Source: Pyrrhosoma nymphula (taxonomy: Eukaryota; Arthropoda; Insecta; Odonata; Coenagrionidae). From it: a stretch of 64,000 bases of DNA. Location: the NCBI GenBank assembly GCA_963573305.1, contig OY754331.1:11442868-11506867 (forward strand). The letters are read 5' to 3'. This document shows positions 46,501 through 58,815 of this stretch, one piece after another (positions within the stretch are counted from its first letter, which is position 1; the number at the start of each line of letters is the position of its first letter). A program made the position numbers and the translations under genes. Under the pieces are notes generated by a model that was not told where the DNA came from, made no database searches, and was given only the letters and a program-made list of their open reading frames with translations.

Positions 46501-49500
46501 TGTCAATCCCATTTTTTTATTTTTTATTTTTTAATATCTTTTCTCGAAATATTGGTATGTTGTGGTGGTTGTTCATGAGGTTGTTTAAATTAATATTTAC
46601 TTTACTATTAATCTGGTGGTTGGTTTAGAACGGGTGAGAGTATATCTCACCCCGCACTAAGCCACTGGCGTGTGAAATTTACACATTCAGTGTAGGGGGG
46701 ACAGTTCCTTTCCCTGGGCCACCTGGGCGATGTTCCACGAAATTCTGACAGCCAGATAGTCGCACCGCGAGGTTATTCGGAGGGGGTGTCCACGGAGGCT
46801 TCACCCGGATTTGAATCCGGGACCCTCCGGTTGGTAAGCCCAGCGCTTCACCCACTACGCCACCGCGACCCGACTATTTTGAGATGGACACGGAAATTAT
46901 GAGGGGAGCTGGACCCATTTTCTTAATGCAGTTTTACACGAGGCACTTTGTTGCACAATTTGATGCATAGAAATTGCGAGAACGCGAGTACGGAATTAGA
47001 GCAGGGACTATTTTCTCGTCTCTCGCTTATGCATTTGCGCATGTATTCTTGCAAATCACCGCTTTACACGACGCAATTCAATGCACACCCATGCATACAT
47101 CATATTGTGCAATAAAGTGTTTCGTTTAACACGTCCTTTAGGGAACTGCAGCATTAATGAATGGGGGAAATTTCTTTGTAGCATTAAGATGAATTCGTTA
47201 ATACTCACTGCAAGAGCTGCTCCTGTCCCGCGAACGATTCAGCCTGATATGCTGGTCTGTAAGGCCTGTAACCGTTGTTGTACACTCCCGGCATGGACCC
47301 GGAAGTCCACTCACAGAGCAACCGAGGGACGCACCTCTGGTCGTCGAACTCGGCGATGGAGGAGACGGCCCTGTTGACGATGTCCGCGGGCGGAGGTAGG
47401 GGTGCGAAGGAGAAAGGGTTAAAGATGGAGGGACTGTCGAACTGAGGAGGGGGCCGGGGGGGCCTCTGCCCGGGAAAGGGCCGCTGGGGGCCCGGAGGAA
47501 AGGGGCGACCCGGAGGTGGCCCGGGGCGGGGTCTCGAGGGAATCTGCCCCGGGTAGGGTCCAGGGTACGCCCCTGGGGGAGGCAGGGAGTCGAGTGCGTC
47601 GTCGTAAGCCCCCGGAGGCGGGAAGCCGGGCGGGAACTGTCCAGTTTGGGGGGGCCGAGGCGACCCGTGCACCACGATGCGGGGCGGGAAGGCCCCCTGC
47701 CTGGATTCTGGATCGGCGGCAACGACGCCCACGCCGCCGCTGGCCCTGATTTCACCGCTCGCGACGCCCACGGGCCCCAGGTCACTTTCGGCTCTGCGAA
47801 AGTAGAGAAAGAGAGAAAACATTGAGAGAGAGACAAGAAAGCAAAGCGATTTCTTTCCGCGAAAAACGTTCGCGGATTGATTCCATGTTTCGATCGGGAA
47901 AAGTAAAGACATTTTTAATTTTTTGTGGGTGGGATGAGGTGAGAAGTTTCACCGCTTTTTGTCTTGTTATTAAAGAAGGCGATCGACAACTGAGGTCATT
48001 GGCGTCTTAGGAGACAAGTGGGCAGTTTGGTGAGGGGAGGATAATTCGGGGAATGGGGAAAGAGTGGAGAGAAACCTGACGTCGGCATTAGCCTACTTTT
48101 TGACGAGGGGCTCCAAAAGGATTCAACGTTGCCCCCGACGAAAGGAGTACTTTACTTGAAGGGCTCTCCAAATGAGACTCGGGTAGGGATCGTAATTCCG
48201 CTCATAAATGTCCACCACAGCCAAGATTCAAACCCAGGCCCTCGGGATGGGTACACAGTACTCTATCCACCGAACCAACCCAAACCCCTACTAACTGGAA
48301 AAGATGGAGATAGGACAGGATAGGATAGGAAAAGTTACTATAAATTTACACAGAACGCTAGGAAGTTATACCTATTGCAGGTTTCCGCGACGTGTGGTGT
48401 CAAGAGTCCATCTTCCGGGTATCGCGTAAGTTGACTTGAAATGACATGTCTATATCATTTCAAGCCAACATACGCGATAGCTTGTCATATCTACGCCATG
48501 CATGTTGACTTGTCTATGAAATGACATGTCTATATCATTTCAAGCCAACATACGCGATAGCTTGTCATATCTACGTCATGCATGTTGACTTGTCTATAAA
48601 CGCAAGGGCTTGAAACGTTATACCCCAAAGAACAAACTACGTCCAATTTAAAAAAGAAGCGCATCACCTCTTAGTCTGTTCTACCCTCCGTAGGTTATCC
48701 CTAGAATAGAACACCCTCAACAGCATAACAGAGCTGAGGCTGGGAACAAAAAAATTTAAATTACACTCAACTTGAACATTATTTATCCACATATAAAATA
48801 AGTATGTAAATAAATATGGGCTGATGTCCTAATGCTCCCTTCCTAATGTCGGCATGGCGTTCAGCAGTGCTAAGTAAGTGAAAAGGCACTTGGTCCACGC
48901 AGGGACCACATCTTCCCCCGGTATCAAGCGTTAGCTTTTAACCGAGGAAATGAAGAGTCTGCGAGGATTGGAAAAGGGATAGGGCTGGAATGGAAGGGGA
49001 AAAAGGAAACCTTCGATCCCAAAGTCAAATAGATAGGTTAGGGGGCTGACGAGCGGCGAAACAAAAACCTTTCGTCTAGGGAGTTTGCTACGTTGAATCC
49101 TATTGAGAAGGAAACAACAAAGTCGTCCAGGGCCCGGCCCGCCCGGTGCTAAGTGAAAAGGCAAAAGCAAACAAAAAAATATTTACCCACAATGAGCTTC
49201 ACATTTTCCCGGGATGTTAAGGGTCTCTAACCTTCTTTCCGACGGCCAACATCTTCCAAATCAACAATAAGCCGCGACCCGAGTTTCGATGCAGATGACC
49301 TACATTGAACGAAACCCGGGCTCGTGTGGTCTTACGTGGAACTTACTCAGTGATTAAAGATTTTGCTTTTCTCCCTTTTTAATTATGCAATAATTATCTA
49401 CTTTCAGCCATGATTGATCCGCCTCTCGATCTCCATGTTCTAAAGCGGCGAACACAAAAAAATCATCTCTTATGACGCGATGAGGCGGCGAAATGAGAAA

Positions 49501-50412
49501 AGGTAGCTAAAGGAATGATCGGACAAAAAGCGCTTCATAAGAGGTCTTCCACTCGACGCTCGTCATAGGTTTTGCTCAGCGTCTTTCGAATTAATGTTTA
49601 CACATAACATGGCATAACTAGAGGCCCATGACAATGATTCTGTTTTTGTGCTAAAGAGAAAGTCATATCCTCTAAATAGCGCAACTTATTTTCACCACAT
49701 GACTATGATATCAAATAAAGAGATACACGGACGCTATATGTTCGCATTAGACTAATGTCGCAAGTAATTTCGAAACTCCAATAAATATTATAGTCTATTA
49801 CAATGCACCGAAAGAGACGACAATAGCTTTACAAAACGAAGTGCGAATCTTACACTATGTTATTGTGCCATCAAGCAGTGATAAAAAAGAAGGAGTTTCA
49901 GGTGCACTAGGTAGCTCTCTCTTTTCAAGAACAAAAATGTAAGGAACTCAAATAAAATGTCACGATTAAGACCTTAAAGTGCTCGACAGTATCGAGCAAT
50001 AAGAGGTGACTTCAAGTTTTACAGCATGTACGGTGAGCTACTAATATTTCCGGAATAACTTCGTAGTGTATCAATCCGTCTCCTAATAGGAGTCCATACG
50101 CCGGGTAACAAGCGATAATGGCTCGCTAGAGGAGAGCAAGATATCTCATATGCTCAGTTAAAAACATAAACTCAAAACTACTTACGGTAAATATGCACAT
50201 AGGCCACAGCGTCAAAAATATTTCAATTGTTGTATCGGAAGGTTATATCCTCTACAATAAAAGCATGTCTACGTGAGTGGGACTACTCACCTCGAAGCAG
50301 TGGCTTCCAGACTCTTCTGGATCTCTGCATTAACCTGCTCTTCGCAAAGACACGTCCTACAAAGTAGGACAAGTTGGAGTGCCACTGAGAGAAAGAAGGT
50401 CGTAGACTTCAT
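43506..50412 (-). CDS. secreted Pro/Gln/Gly-rich protein with DM4/12-like Cys motif
   Basis: Three minus-strand exons: 50291-50412, 47209-47793, 43506-44493. Phases 2 and 2 agree and all sites are GT-AG, for 1695 nt and 564 aa. The start gives a signal peptide, MKSTTFFLSVALQLVLLCRT, then CLCEE. Exon 2 is Pro/Gly-rich (PPGAYPGPYPGQIPSRPRPG) and ends with FDDQRCVPRLLCEWTSG. Exon 3 continues QLLAALTLGNPQGSPLS and DNCYKAFPECPQGSERLLEY. The C-x-x-x-x-LCE plus C-x-x-x-x-x-x-CP pattern resembles the insect DM4/12 family, with the motif split over an intron. About four PQQPYPQG-type repeats follow, then a 230-residue tail with dibasic RKGLRKGKK and repeated IFPPVQN/IYPPVQM boxes. Likely extracellular, perhaps matrix or cuticle related (inference). 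Gene certain, family moderate. Confidence 0.82.
45265..45500 (-). mobile_element. LINE 3' end with ATTCT tail
   Basis: Read on the minus strand it passes GGTGTATTCCTTAGGGGTTA and ends AATAAAAATTCTATTCTAAA, a poly(A)-signal-like word running into a short pentamer repeat, as in 3' ends of truncated LINEs. No coding part is left. It lies in intron 2 of the proline-rich gene. Confidence 0.45.
46640..46871 (-). repeat. tRNA-headed SINE, second family
   Basis: The minus strand from 46869 reads GTCGCGGTGGCGTAGTGGGT (A box TGGCGTAGTGG), then after about 30 bp a perfect T arm with stem CCCGGA, loop and stem TCCGGG. A body of about 150 bp follows, ending with GTGAGATATACTCTCACCCG. It differs from the SINEs at 22327 and 25207. 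Confidence 0.7.
46925..47140. mobile_element. MITE of the TTTTACACGAGGCAC family, short copy
   Basis: GTTTTACACGAGGCACTTTG at 46931 matches the left end at 36577, and the right part CATATTGTGCAATAAAGTGT mirrors it in inverted form. An inner CGCTTTACACGACGCAATTC repeats the terminal motif. The ends are eroded. It lies just downstream of exon 2 of the proline-rich gene. Confidence 0.6.
48215..48285 (-). repeat. tRNA-like SINE head
   Basis: The minus strand reads TTGGTTCGGTGGATAGAGTA (A-box region, like a Lys- or Arg-type tRNA head) and GCCTGGGTTTGAATCTTGGC (B box). The 3' stem is decayed and no body family could be assigned. Confidence 0.55.
48421..48597. repeat. 80-bp tandem duplication with an internal hairpin
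   Basis: Units 48438-48517 and 48518-48597 differ at about one position (CTACGCCATG versus CTACGTCATG). Upstream, ATCGCGTAAGTTGACTTGAA (from 48421) is the approximate complement of TTTCAAGCCAACATACGCGA inside each unit, so the first unit folds back on the flank. Confidence 0.8.
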
Positions 50413-52159
50413 CTTCACTGCTACCTTGTGATCATCCAGACGATTGTCTATGCAAAATATAAAATTAAATTTTTTTCACAAAAAATATATTTGCACAAAC
50501 GGCAGCGGCTTAATTTTTTAGCACGCAAATCTCAATGGATTAATTATTTTGCAGGACTTTTCCAAGATTAGAAAGCTTAATTCCGTTAGTTAACTTCCAA
50601 CATCGCCAAAACACGAAATTATAGCCCAACACCGTAAGTGATTCTTTAAAATATTGTACGGAATTTAGCAAGAGACTGATAATTTCATGTTTTATGAGCA
50701 AATTTCGATTGCATACTCAAACTTAAACACAGTTAAAACAATTTACTTAGCGTTCAATTGACACCTGAACAGGATAGCTTAGACAGAAACATTCAATTTG
50801 TATATATAATAATATGATTATTCCTCACTGGAAAATAATGAAGGCATTGCGATGTAGGTTTTATTTTGTCTCGCAACTTTCATAAAAATAAATATTTTTT
50901 TTATTATGTCATTAAGGTACTATTATTTTCTTTTGTGGCATTGGTGACTTGTGCATGCCAGTTAAAATATTACTCAATGATAACTAGGGACCTACAAAAG
51001 GCGAGTTATTTTTTGGCGGAAAGGGGTTATTTTTCCCTTAAGGTTGTGTTATTTTTCTACTAAGAAAGAACTACTACTACTTTCTTACCTGCGAATACAT
51101 TCAACAATAGGTAGTGATGTTTAGAACAATTTTATTGATAATACTGCCGTTAAAACAAAATAACAGAAGATAAATATCAGTAAATTAGTAAATAAATGTA
51201 TGATTTCAACTACCAATATTTGTTTCCAGAAAGTTAGAGGTGCACTCTAGGTTGAGATAATGATAGAAAGAACAGATTGAGGCACTTTTCAAACCACTGG
51301 AAAATTCACAAATGATACAGAACGCAATCCCAAGATGGTTAGGGAACTGGGATGGACACAAGAGAGGTTGGTGAAACCAGAAATAACCCTCAAAAGAGGC
51401 TCAACAATAATTTGGCCTATAATTTTCTAATCTTCAAAAGTAGGTACTATAAAAGTCAAGGTGGCCAAATGACTCTTTTTCAAGTTCGTTCAGTGGTGAG
51501 TAAGAACTCTATCATTGGTTGAAAGTAACCTCTCTGAATCTACGCCGGAGCAAGGTTTCCAGATTATTTCAAAATAACCCACGAAACTTCATGTCTCATG
51601 CCTCTTCACTATAGGCCCCTTAATAGCGATGCCATCCATTTTAGGCAGTCCTCACTACCTTCTTATACACCCTAGCACCCTCGGTTATTATTTTTTTAAG
51701 AAGCCCTGGTCATTGCCAGATGTTGACGAGGAATGCGATCCAATGACATCCGCCTCGATGATACGATTGCAATTTTGGCTTGGCTGTGAGAAATTTCTGT
51801 CAGAGTGCGATTAATATCAGGGTGTATTTGAGTGGATAAACAGGGGAGACCTAGTAAGAGTCCTGTGGGATAACTCTGAGGACGCTAGCTGGAATTATAC
51901 TATTTTTTGCCTGAAACCGATTTTGAAAAGATTGTGATCTTATTAAGTAGGTATTTTTTTCTAATGAGACGCGAAATATTATGTTTCGGTTTCACTTTCG
52001 GATTTTTAGTATAAAATTGATGCTTCGTGGTGGAAAGTAGCCTAACCTTAAATTTGACCTCCACAAATAGTGTGTTTATATATTACTATAATGATGTAGG
52101 TCCTATAGGTACTACTATATAGGTAGGTAATAATAGGTAGGTACTATAATGATGTCGAA
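50413..52159. other. upstream of the proline-rich gene; no other gene
   Basis: Minus-strand TTTTATATTTTGC (about 50468-50456) lies roughly 50 bp before the ATG and could be a TATA box. The rest is AT-rich spacer with no coding frame I trust. Confidence 0.45.
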
Positions 52160-53165
52160 AATCGCCGTGATTTTTTTAAGGAAAAGCGAAGGCTTTCCCA
52201 TCAGTCAAGAAGATATAATGAATAAAGCTGTTGAAGTGTAAATGGAATTAAGAATCAATGCAAAGCATTCTAAGCAACCATCGATTGATGTAGAAGGACG
52301 CTGCAAAGAAAATGCCTATTTTCGTATTTGCCGAATGTAAGAACAGCGTCTTCCAGGTAATTATGCAAAGAAGTTATATTATAAACCTACGAAAAAAGCA
52401 CGCCTACCTTCTTGGGCAGATGGGAACTGGCGATCAAACTTCCGTTTCTTTTGATACGCCGGCAAACGTCCACGTAAATACTAAAGGCGCTGAATCAGTA
52501 TGGTGCCGAATAGCTACACGGGAAATGAGAATACTAGAAACACCGTAATGGTTGCAGCCCCAACCGAAGGGCGAACACTGGCCAAGGAATTGTATGCCGT
52601 CAAACAGTAGCAATGGAAAATCTATAATCAGGGAGATCAGGGGTAATCTTCATGTTTGCGGGAAAAAGGACGGATGAATGGTGAACCTGTGTATGATAGG
52701 CTGGATGTCATCTGAGGTACTAAGTGCAACCGGATCCGTTACAACGCCAAAGGAGAACGCTCGTACTTGACGCTTTCAAGTGACATCTGAAAAATAATGC
52801 GAAGAATAGAATGGCTGAAATGCGTGTGGGCCTAAATCTAATTGCCGGAGCAATGACGTCAAAATTGAAAGGTTGAGATGTCACGATTCAAATGCCTTTC
52901 AAAGATAAAGAAACCGTCAGTCACTGTATTAGGGAAGGAGGTCAAAATAACTATGGGGCTTATATCACCTCGGGTCTATTGTTGATGGGTTTGGGGAATT
53001 CAGTACATCCAACACCATGGGTAGTAGCGAAGACCATGCTTTTTTAGGATAAAATGAGTTCCGGCATTGACTCGAGCATGTACCGGAAAGGGACGTGCTC
53101 GAAAGGAGAAACCATGCGCGCCATGCGCTTTCAAAGGCTTGAAGGAGCCCTGTTTCCATTATGTG
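52160..53165 (+). pseudogene. pogo/Tigger-type transposase, heavily decayed
   Basis: At 52363-52510 the frame reads INLRKKHAYLLGQMGTGDQT followed by SVSFDTPANVHVNTKGAESV, close to the DDE_1 signature in which D-Q/E-T-P-V is followed by the F-D-M-P-x-N-x-T-V-x-x-K-G-A block of pogo-superfamily transposases. Downstream fragments in shifting frames (KGLKEPCFHYVE near 53130) may belong to the same protein. Many stops are present, and no terminal repeats were identified. The edges are approximate. Confidence 0.55.
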
Positions 53166-54869
53166 GAAATGGGCGTATCCTTGGTCTATGACATTTGTTT
53201 TCTCATTATATACGAATATTTGGTCGGATGATTTAGAAATGTAAATCTAGAGCTTTAGGTTGAGGCTTCTGCCTCTGCCATCAGACGAGTTCTCATCGCA
53301 GTTGATTCATTTACAAATCAAGGCTATAATATGGCGCAAAATGACAAAAATGTTTTAAAATCGTGTTATTTTTAATAAACAAAAAATTTCGCGTTTCTCG
53401 CGTAAAAACTGTGAGAATCGCGTTAATATTCGCGCTATCGCAACTGCGAAAAATTTAGGTCCCTAGTGATAACCAATGAAAAGAAAAGTGAATGTTCAGT
53501 AGGTACCGAGAGTTGCCAAAGTAGTCAAGGAGACGTAAACAATGAGTCTTCGTCATTTTTTCGTTCAATTGGTAATGAGATGGAAAAAAGGTCAATGTGC
53601 CATCTGACGTCGAAGTGTTGCAACAGAAATCTTTCTAAGTTCCCGAGTGCATGGCTTAATAGCCACAGCGAATAGTATGTCAACTCCATCTATCAAAGAA
53701 GGACCATTTCGTGATTCTGGGCATTAATTTTCTTTCGATGCTTCAGGTTAGATTCCTCAGGTATGAGTCTCAGAGCAGAGGGTGGATGGCTCCAAATATT
53801 AATTATCAAAGACATATAAAAAAAAATAATTCAACTATGAAGTTGAATACACAAGACACTAAGGGTGAGAATGACATTCCGCGACGTGCACATGAAAATT
53901 TAGACATGAATACAAAAGGGTTAATATGTACATTAATTATACTATCTTAAAATGAAGACTTAAAATGACCACAAACATTTGCAAGAATTTTTCATTGCGA
54001 AGGAAAATAACCTTTAAAAGATAGGGTTAAAAAGGAGAAAATGAGAAAAGGCCGGACATCGAATTCGAAAAAATGGATTCGGTAAAACTCTCAACAATAA
54101 ATTATGTCATGCGCAGCAAAATCATGAGACTCAATATTTAATTACGATTAATATTTCAATAGGAAAATAAGAATCAACGAAAGACGAAGGGATTCAAGAA
54201 ACCTGTCACATATATTTCGTCGCGAAGAGAAAGCTACGTTTTCTCCGTATGATTCGTAGCTTTAATCGAAGAAGCGCCGGAAACAACGCACAATGCCGAG
54301 GCTGCGACATTATATGCAGTAAAATACAAATGAATTATTTTCATGTTAAATTGGATAAAAGATCAGAGAATTTGAGACTGGTGTCACCAAAAAGGTTTAA
54401 ACCTAGCTTTAGTGGGATTTTTCTTTACACAAATGTAGAACATAGAGTGACAGCCATATCATTAAACATACCGTATATTCGTTTTCACAAAAAAATGAGA
54501 TGCAACGAGAAGTTTGCAGATTACTTAGATCGTTAACAAAAGCTGTTTCCACGATCAGAACCTTACCGATAAACAATTAAGATACAATAAATCATTTCAG
54601 CAGCCTGACTTGCTTATTTTTCCATAAAATAACAGGGACTCTCATCATCGGAGACATCTGGGTTCACAATTTGCTTTTTTCCACACACCATTCACAACAC
54701 GAAGAACGAAGTGTTGATCAAACAAAACGTAACTCCATCTTAATCCCTGGAATACTATCCTCATGTCTCCCTTTTTGATGGGTTGTGGCCCACACCACCT
54801 GACAAGCACCCTCGCAGGGTAATGCGTAAATTATAGGTACGCACCTCAGCGATTCAGCACCGGAAAACA
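53166..54869. other. no gene recognised
   Basis: Only short frames without motifs. AT-rich. Confidence 0.45.
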
Positions 54870-55375
54870 ACTCCTTGAGGTGGGGTCGCACCGCAAGACC
54901 GTCCCTCGGAGGCGGATTCCTGTTCCACGCACTTAAGGAGTCAGCAGGTGGATTTGGTGGCCACTGTTTTGGTTCGCGCACACTGCTGAGGAACCCTGTT
55001 CACGGAGTTGGACTCCGGAGACACTGCACACCACCTGCGTCCTTGGTCCTGGAGCGAGGGCAAACGGTTCGTCCGTTGGAAGGGCGTGTTGTGCGAGCGC
55101 TGGCACGGCACGGGACTGTTTTCACCGGGTGTCGCCGGAGCGCGGGTTTCTCCCGGGAGGGGGCGGAGCGGTTCTGCGGTGTCCCTCTGGAGCCGTGGTG
55201 CTTCTCGGGAAGGGGTGCGTGGGCGCCTCTTCGACTGCGGTGGGCGCCGGGACCCATCCCCACCCACCGGGGAGACCACCACCACCACCGCCGGGTTTAC
55301 GGCCCCCACGGCGCGGAAATGTAGGCCTCCTCAAACCTCCCTCCCCTCCACTCCGCCCACTCTACAGGTGAAATG
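54870..55375. other. GC-rich island, open in several frames
   Basis: About 500 bp that is strongly GC- and CpG-rich inside AT-rich DNA. Plus and minus strands both have frames above 120 codons, an expected effect of GC-rich sequence with few stops. CCACCACCACCACC sits at 55278-55291 and TCTACAGGTG near 55363-55372. It could be a promoter-associated island with a 5' exon, or a foreign or repeat-derived segment. No protein was recognised. Confidence 0.4.
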
Positions 55376-55412
55376 AATTCGGGAGATATTTCGTGACGCA
55401 CTGAAACACTCT

Positions 55413-55829
55413 TCACAACATCCTGGACCCACGCGAATATATGACATGCCTCGCACCACCGCGGAACTCGTCATCCAGAACGGATTGGATGGCAGGTCGA
55501 AGTCGAAATACGAGGTCGTTGACTTTCCTGGGAAGCAGCGCGATGAAGTGACTCGAACACGAACTATTACGAGACCCGGGTTTGACTACTGGGCGAGGCA
55601 ATTTATTCCTCGCACGCTCGACACCGTTAGCCGCCCACTTGCGTGAGGCACTCGAGCACTGGAGCACTGGACTATTCCCTTGAGAGTAGGTCACTCGGAT
55701 GCAATGCAAGTTATACGAGTTCAAGTTTTCCCAATTGCAAAGTACCGGGCGAAATATCACGAAATAACCACACGCTGAGAAGACCATAAATGCTAGAATT
55801 TGTGTCAAACGCTCGACAGTCAACTTCAT
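55413..55829 (-). CDS. hypothetical short secreted-like ORF
   Basis: From ATG 55829-55827 the frame reads MKLTVERLTQILAFMVFSAC and continues about 138 codons to the stop at 55413. The first 30 residues look like a signal peptide or membrane anchor; the rest is basic and unrecognised. An overlapping plus-strand frame (55446-55646) is equally open, so strand is uncertain. Proximity to the GC island is the only context. Confidence 0.2.
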   Translation of the reverse strand: MKLTVERLTQILAFMVFSACGYFVIFRPVLCNWENLNSYNLHCIRVTYSQGNSPVLQCSSASRKWAANGVERARNKLPRPVVKPGSRNSSCSSHFIALLPRKVNDLVFRLRPAIQSVLDDEFRGGARHVIYSRGSRML

Positions 55830-55859
55830 CCTTTCTATAAGAGTTATAATAATTTGCAT

Positions 55860-58020
55860 TTGCAGTGAATTGGATTTTCAGAGAGCCAATAGCTAGGATC
55901 GCATTGCACTACAAGGACATCCGACGCTGGTGATTACATAAAGTCAGAAAATTCTAGCCAGATTAACAGTTAAAACCGTTGGGTGGATCGATAAGGGTAT
56001 TTCCTAGTCGGTTCAGATAGATAGCGTGGTTCTTTTATACCCTAAAATGTCACTTGGGAAATAAAACGTATTCAAATGCTGAATAGCGCATTTTTTATAC
56101 AGAAGAAAATATAAATATCCAATAGAAAGTCAGTAATCAGTCAGTACGTAGTATACACTACCATAAAGCTCGAAAATTTCCCAAAATAATTGTAAACAGA
56201 ATCGATTTCAGCCAAAGAGTCTTAAAAGACAGCGTATATGACATTATGTTCACTAATTCTCAAACAGCTGAAAAGTAGATGAATTTTTAGGTTTATCATT
56301 ACGTGTTTGTATCGAAGGGCGCATGGAAGATAGATCGTCTGATGCTATCCTTCACGTTCGGATGCTAAAGTTTATGAGCTCCGAGGGATCTGGCTCACCT
56401 CTTTGATAATTCCAAGTATTTGTTCCTCTTGGCTACCAATGTATGACCTATCCTCAATTTAAAGTCCTTCCTAATTCATTAAGTCTTGAAATATACGTTA
56501 CGTACCGAGTTCCCAACACGAGCTCCTCGGGGGTTTTGCGATCTTCTGCCATCTTCCTCGTTTCCAATTTCAGCTATTTTATCCTCAGCATCCGCCCACA
56601 GCGACTACCCGAGACTTCATACACGAATATCTTCACAAACTACCTCCTGGTTCTCAAGCCGTGTTTACTATGTGCGAAGTAGTTGATTCTCCATCATGAA
56701 GGCCACCATAGATTAGATTGACGTTCAAAGAGATTCTTCCATTCTATTTTACAATGATTCCGATGCATGAGACTGATTCCACTTCGTTCCTCCTTCAAGT
56801 GCTACGCCTATCTTCGGCTTGCATCCTCAATGCATACGAGGATTTTCATCTTCTTCCGCTTGAGGTGGTTTGAGTGAGATAGTTCCCTAGTCATAATGGA
56901 GACCATATTCAATTTTTTTTAAATGTCAGCGCCTGTAAGAAGTATGAAATAAATATTGTAATATTGATGGCGCAAATATATAGTTATAAAATACCAAAAT
57001 TCTCAGTAATTAAATAAATAAAGCTACATAAGTCTCTAACTTGACTCCTTTTTTCCCGCCGTACGGCTGAAAACCCTTCAAAACAGCAGGTGTTTTTGCG
57101 ATTCTGTAAAAATTACTGCTGTGAGTAATAGATTATTTTTTATAAATTGTTGAGAAAACATGCAATCTAGACACCGTTATTTTTTTGACGAAATCTAGGT
57201 GCTAGAATTTCCTAATTTTTTCAACATCTCCCTCTGGAGCGCACAGCCATAATCTATCTATATTTAAAAATGAGGCCAAATTTATCAAATTCTAGGTGAA
57301 GTGATTTGTCGCTCAAACTACCTTAACTTCCATATTTCACTGAGGAGGATACTTGCTCCATCACATTCATAAAATATAGTTGATCTGTTCGATTCCCGGG
57401 TAATCACTGAAGTATCACTAGAATCCCGCCGCCGGGTCCATTATATGAAAATTACCGGAGTGAGTGCCGGTCATTTCCACATAATAAAGACGATCTATTG
57501 AGTTCATCCTTCCGTGTGTTTATTACAATGGTATGGTCAAGCCTCTTCCGGACATAAATCGGAGAATACTCCTCGGAGGTCACTTACGAGCTCGACTCCA
57601 TGATTTATTATTACTTTTATGCTTCACACGTCTTCCACTTACTATGCGATGACATGATTCAAGTAAATATGTTATCTTTACTAAAGTGTTTATGTTAACT
57701 CAAGGTTTTAAGAATTCATGGAATAGTGTTTTTCAATGTGCATAATTTTCCAACTAGCATCAACTAGTTGATTTTGGCCTCTCGCGTTTTTCTGCCCGTT
57801 AAGTACTTGGACATCAGCATAGGAAGTGGTTATTCGACGACTATCCTAAAAAGTAATTTTTCTTCAAAAAGCATTAAAATCGGCTTTCGCCTTCTGCGCC
57901 AGATGTAAACGTTTACTCTATTCTCAGTCTCGCAAAGGACTATTTCTTCAAATAATGCTCCGAAGGGAGAAAATTGTTAGTAATCAGAGTAAGTGAAAGA
58001 AAAAATATTAATTTATTGAC
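55860..58020. other. no gene recognised
   Basis: The minus strand between about 56690 and 56450 gives YEVSGSRCGRMLRI and EDRKTPEELVLGTR, faintly like the C-terminal region of non-LTR reverse transcriptases. Too decayed to call. Confidence 0.3.
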
Positions 58021-58220
58021 GCTATCTTCTCTGGAGACACAGGTCTAATTATTAATGAGTAATGGTTTACTAACCCTTTCTGGCAACGAAATAAAAAGAA
58101 ATATTAAAGGAACTCTGAACCCTGAATAAGCATATAATATATATATGCGAAACCTTGGCAGAAAGGAGTAATAAAACATTAATCATTAATAATTAGACCT
58201 ATGTCTCCAGAGAGGATATC
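58021..58220. repeat. inverted repeat, ~65-bp arms
   Basis: GCTATCTTCTCTGGAGACAC with GGTCTAATTATTAATGAGTA at the left (about 58021-58086) is complementary to TTAATAATTAGACCTATGTC with TCCAGAGAGGATATC at the right (about 58155-58220). The spacer is about 70 bp, ending in AT repeats (58136-58146). Unclassified foldback. Confidence 0.7.
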
Positions 58221-58487
58221 ATTTATAAATAGAGGTCGAGAACAGACATCATTTGAATATTAATTTATTGCTAAATTACGTGTCACTCACCAATGAAGAC
58301 AGAAATATTGCTAATAACTTGGTGCTCAGGAATCGCTTAGTAAGTGCGCGCACCGTTGTCTCACCGCCAACCTTGCAGACGAGCAAACCACAGGGCCTCT
58401 GTATAGAACATACACGTTATATCGCAGTAGAATTAATTACATTGGGCCCTAATTTTCAAATTACATTCAAAAGATAAAGAATATTCT

Positions 58488-58815
58488 TTATTGAGTATGC
58501 CTGTTGTTTCCCGAACCATTTTCTAAATCCTTAAGCACATTATTTTTTATTTGGCCTAAAACGCGAAGGAAATGCTTTCCTAATACCTGATTGAACGGAA
58601 GTTTGTTTATGTGTATATCATAATGTAAAGTCGCATAATTTTTAGAAGTTCTGTATGTTATCCCGAATAAAATCTTCAAAACGTCTAGTTCTGAGGAAAA
58701 ATCACGTGAACCACAATAAAGAGGTAAATAGTATCTAAATTCCCTCATGCATAGGTAATTATTTTGACCAAGTAGGTATACGAAGGCATTTGGAGTAGTA
58801 TACCTGAAAAAAGTG
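58488..58815 (-). pseudogene. possible LINE reverse transcriptase thumb fragment
   Basis: The minus-strand frame reads YYLPLYCGSRDFSSELDVLK and LHYDIHINKLPFNQVLGKHF. The pattern of an LPLYCG start, a short helix and LPFNQ near the end recalls the C-terminal part of Jockey/CR1-like polymerases. There is no catalytic box. An alternative is a chance frame. Confidence 0.25.

Noticed and set aside
46316..46534. Hydrophobic plus-strand ORF
   Set aside because: Phe/Leu/Ile-rich product of T-rich low-complexity DNA inside an intron.
46797..46869. tRNA gene on the minus strand
   Set aside because: A and B boxes are good, but the acceptor 3' strand does not pair and a SINE body continues.
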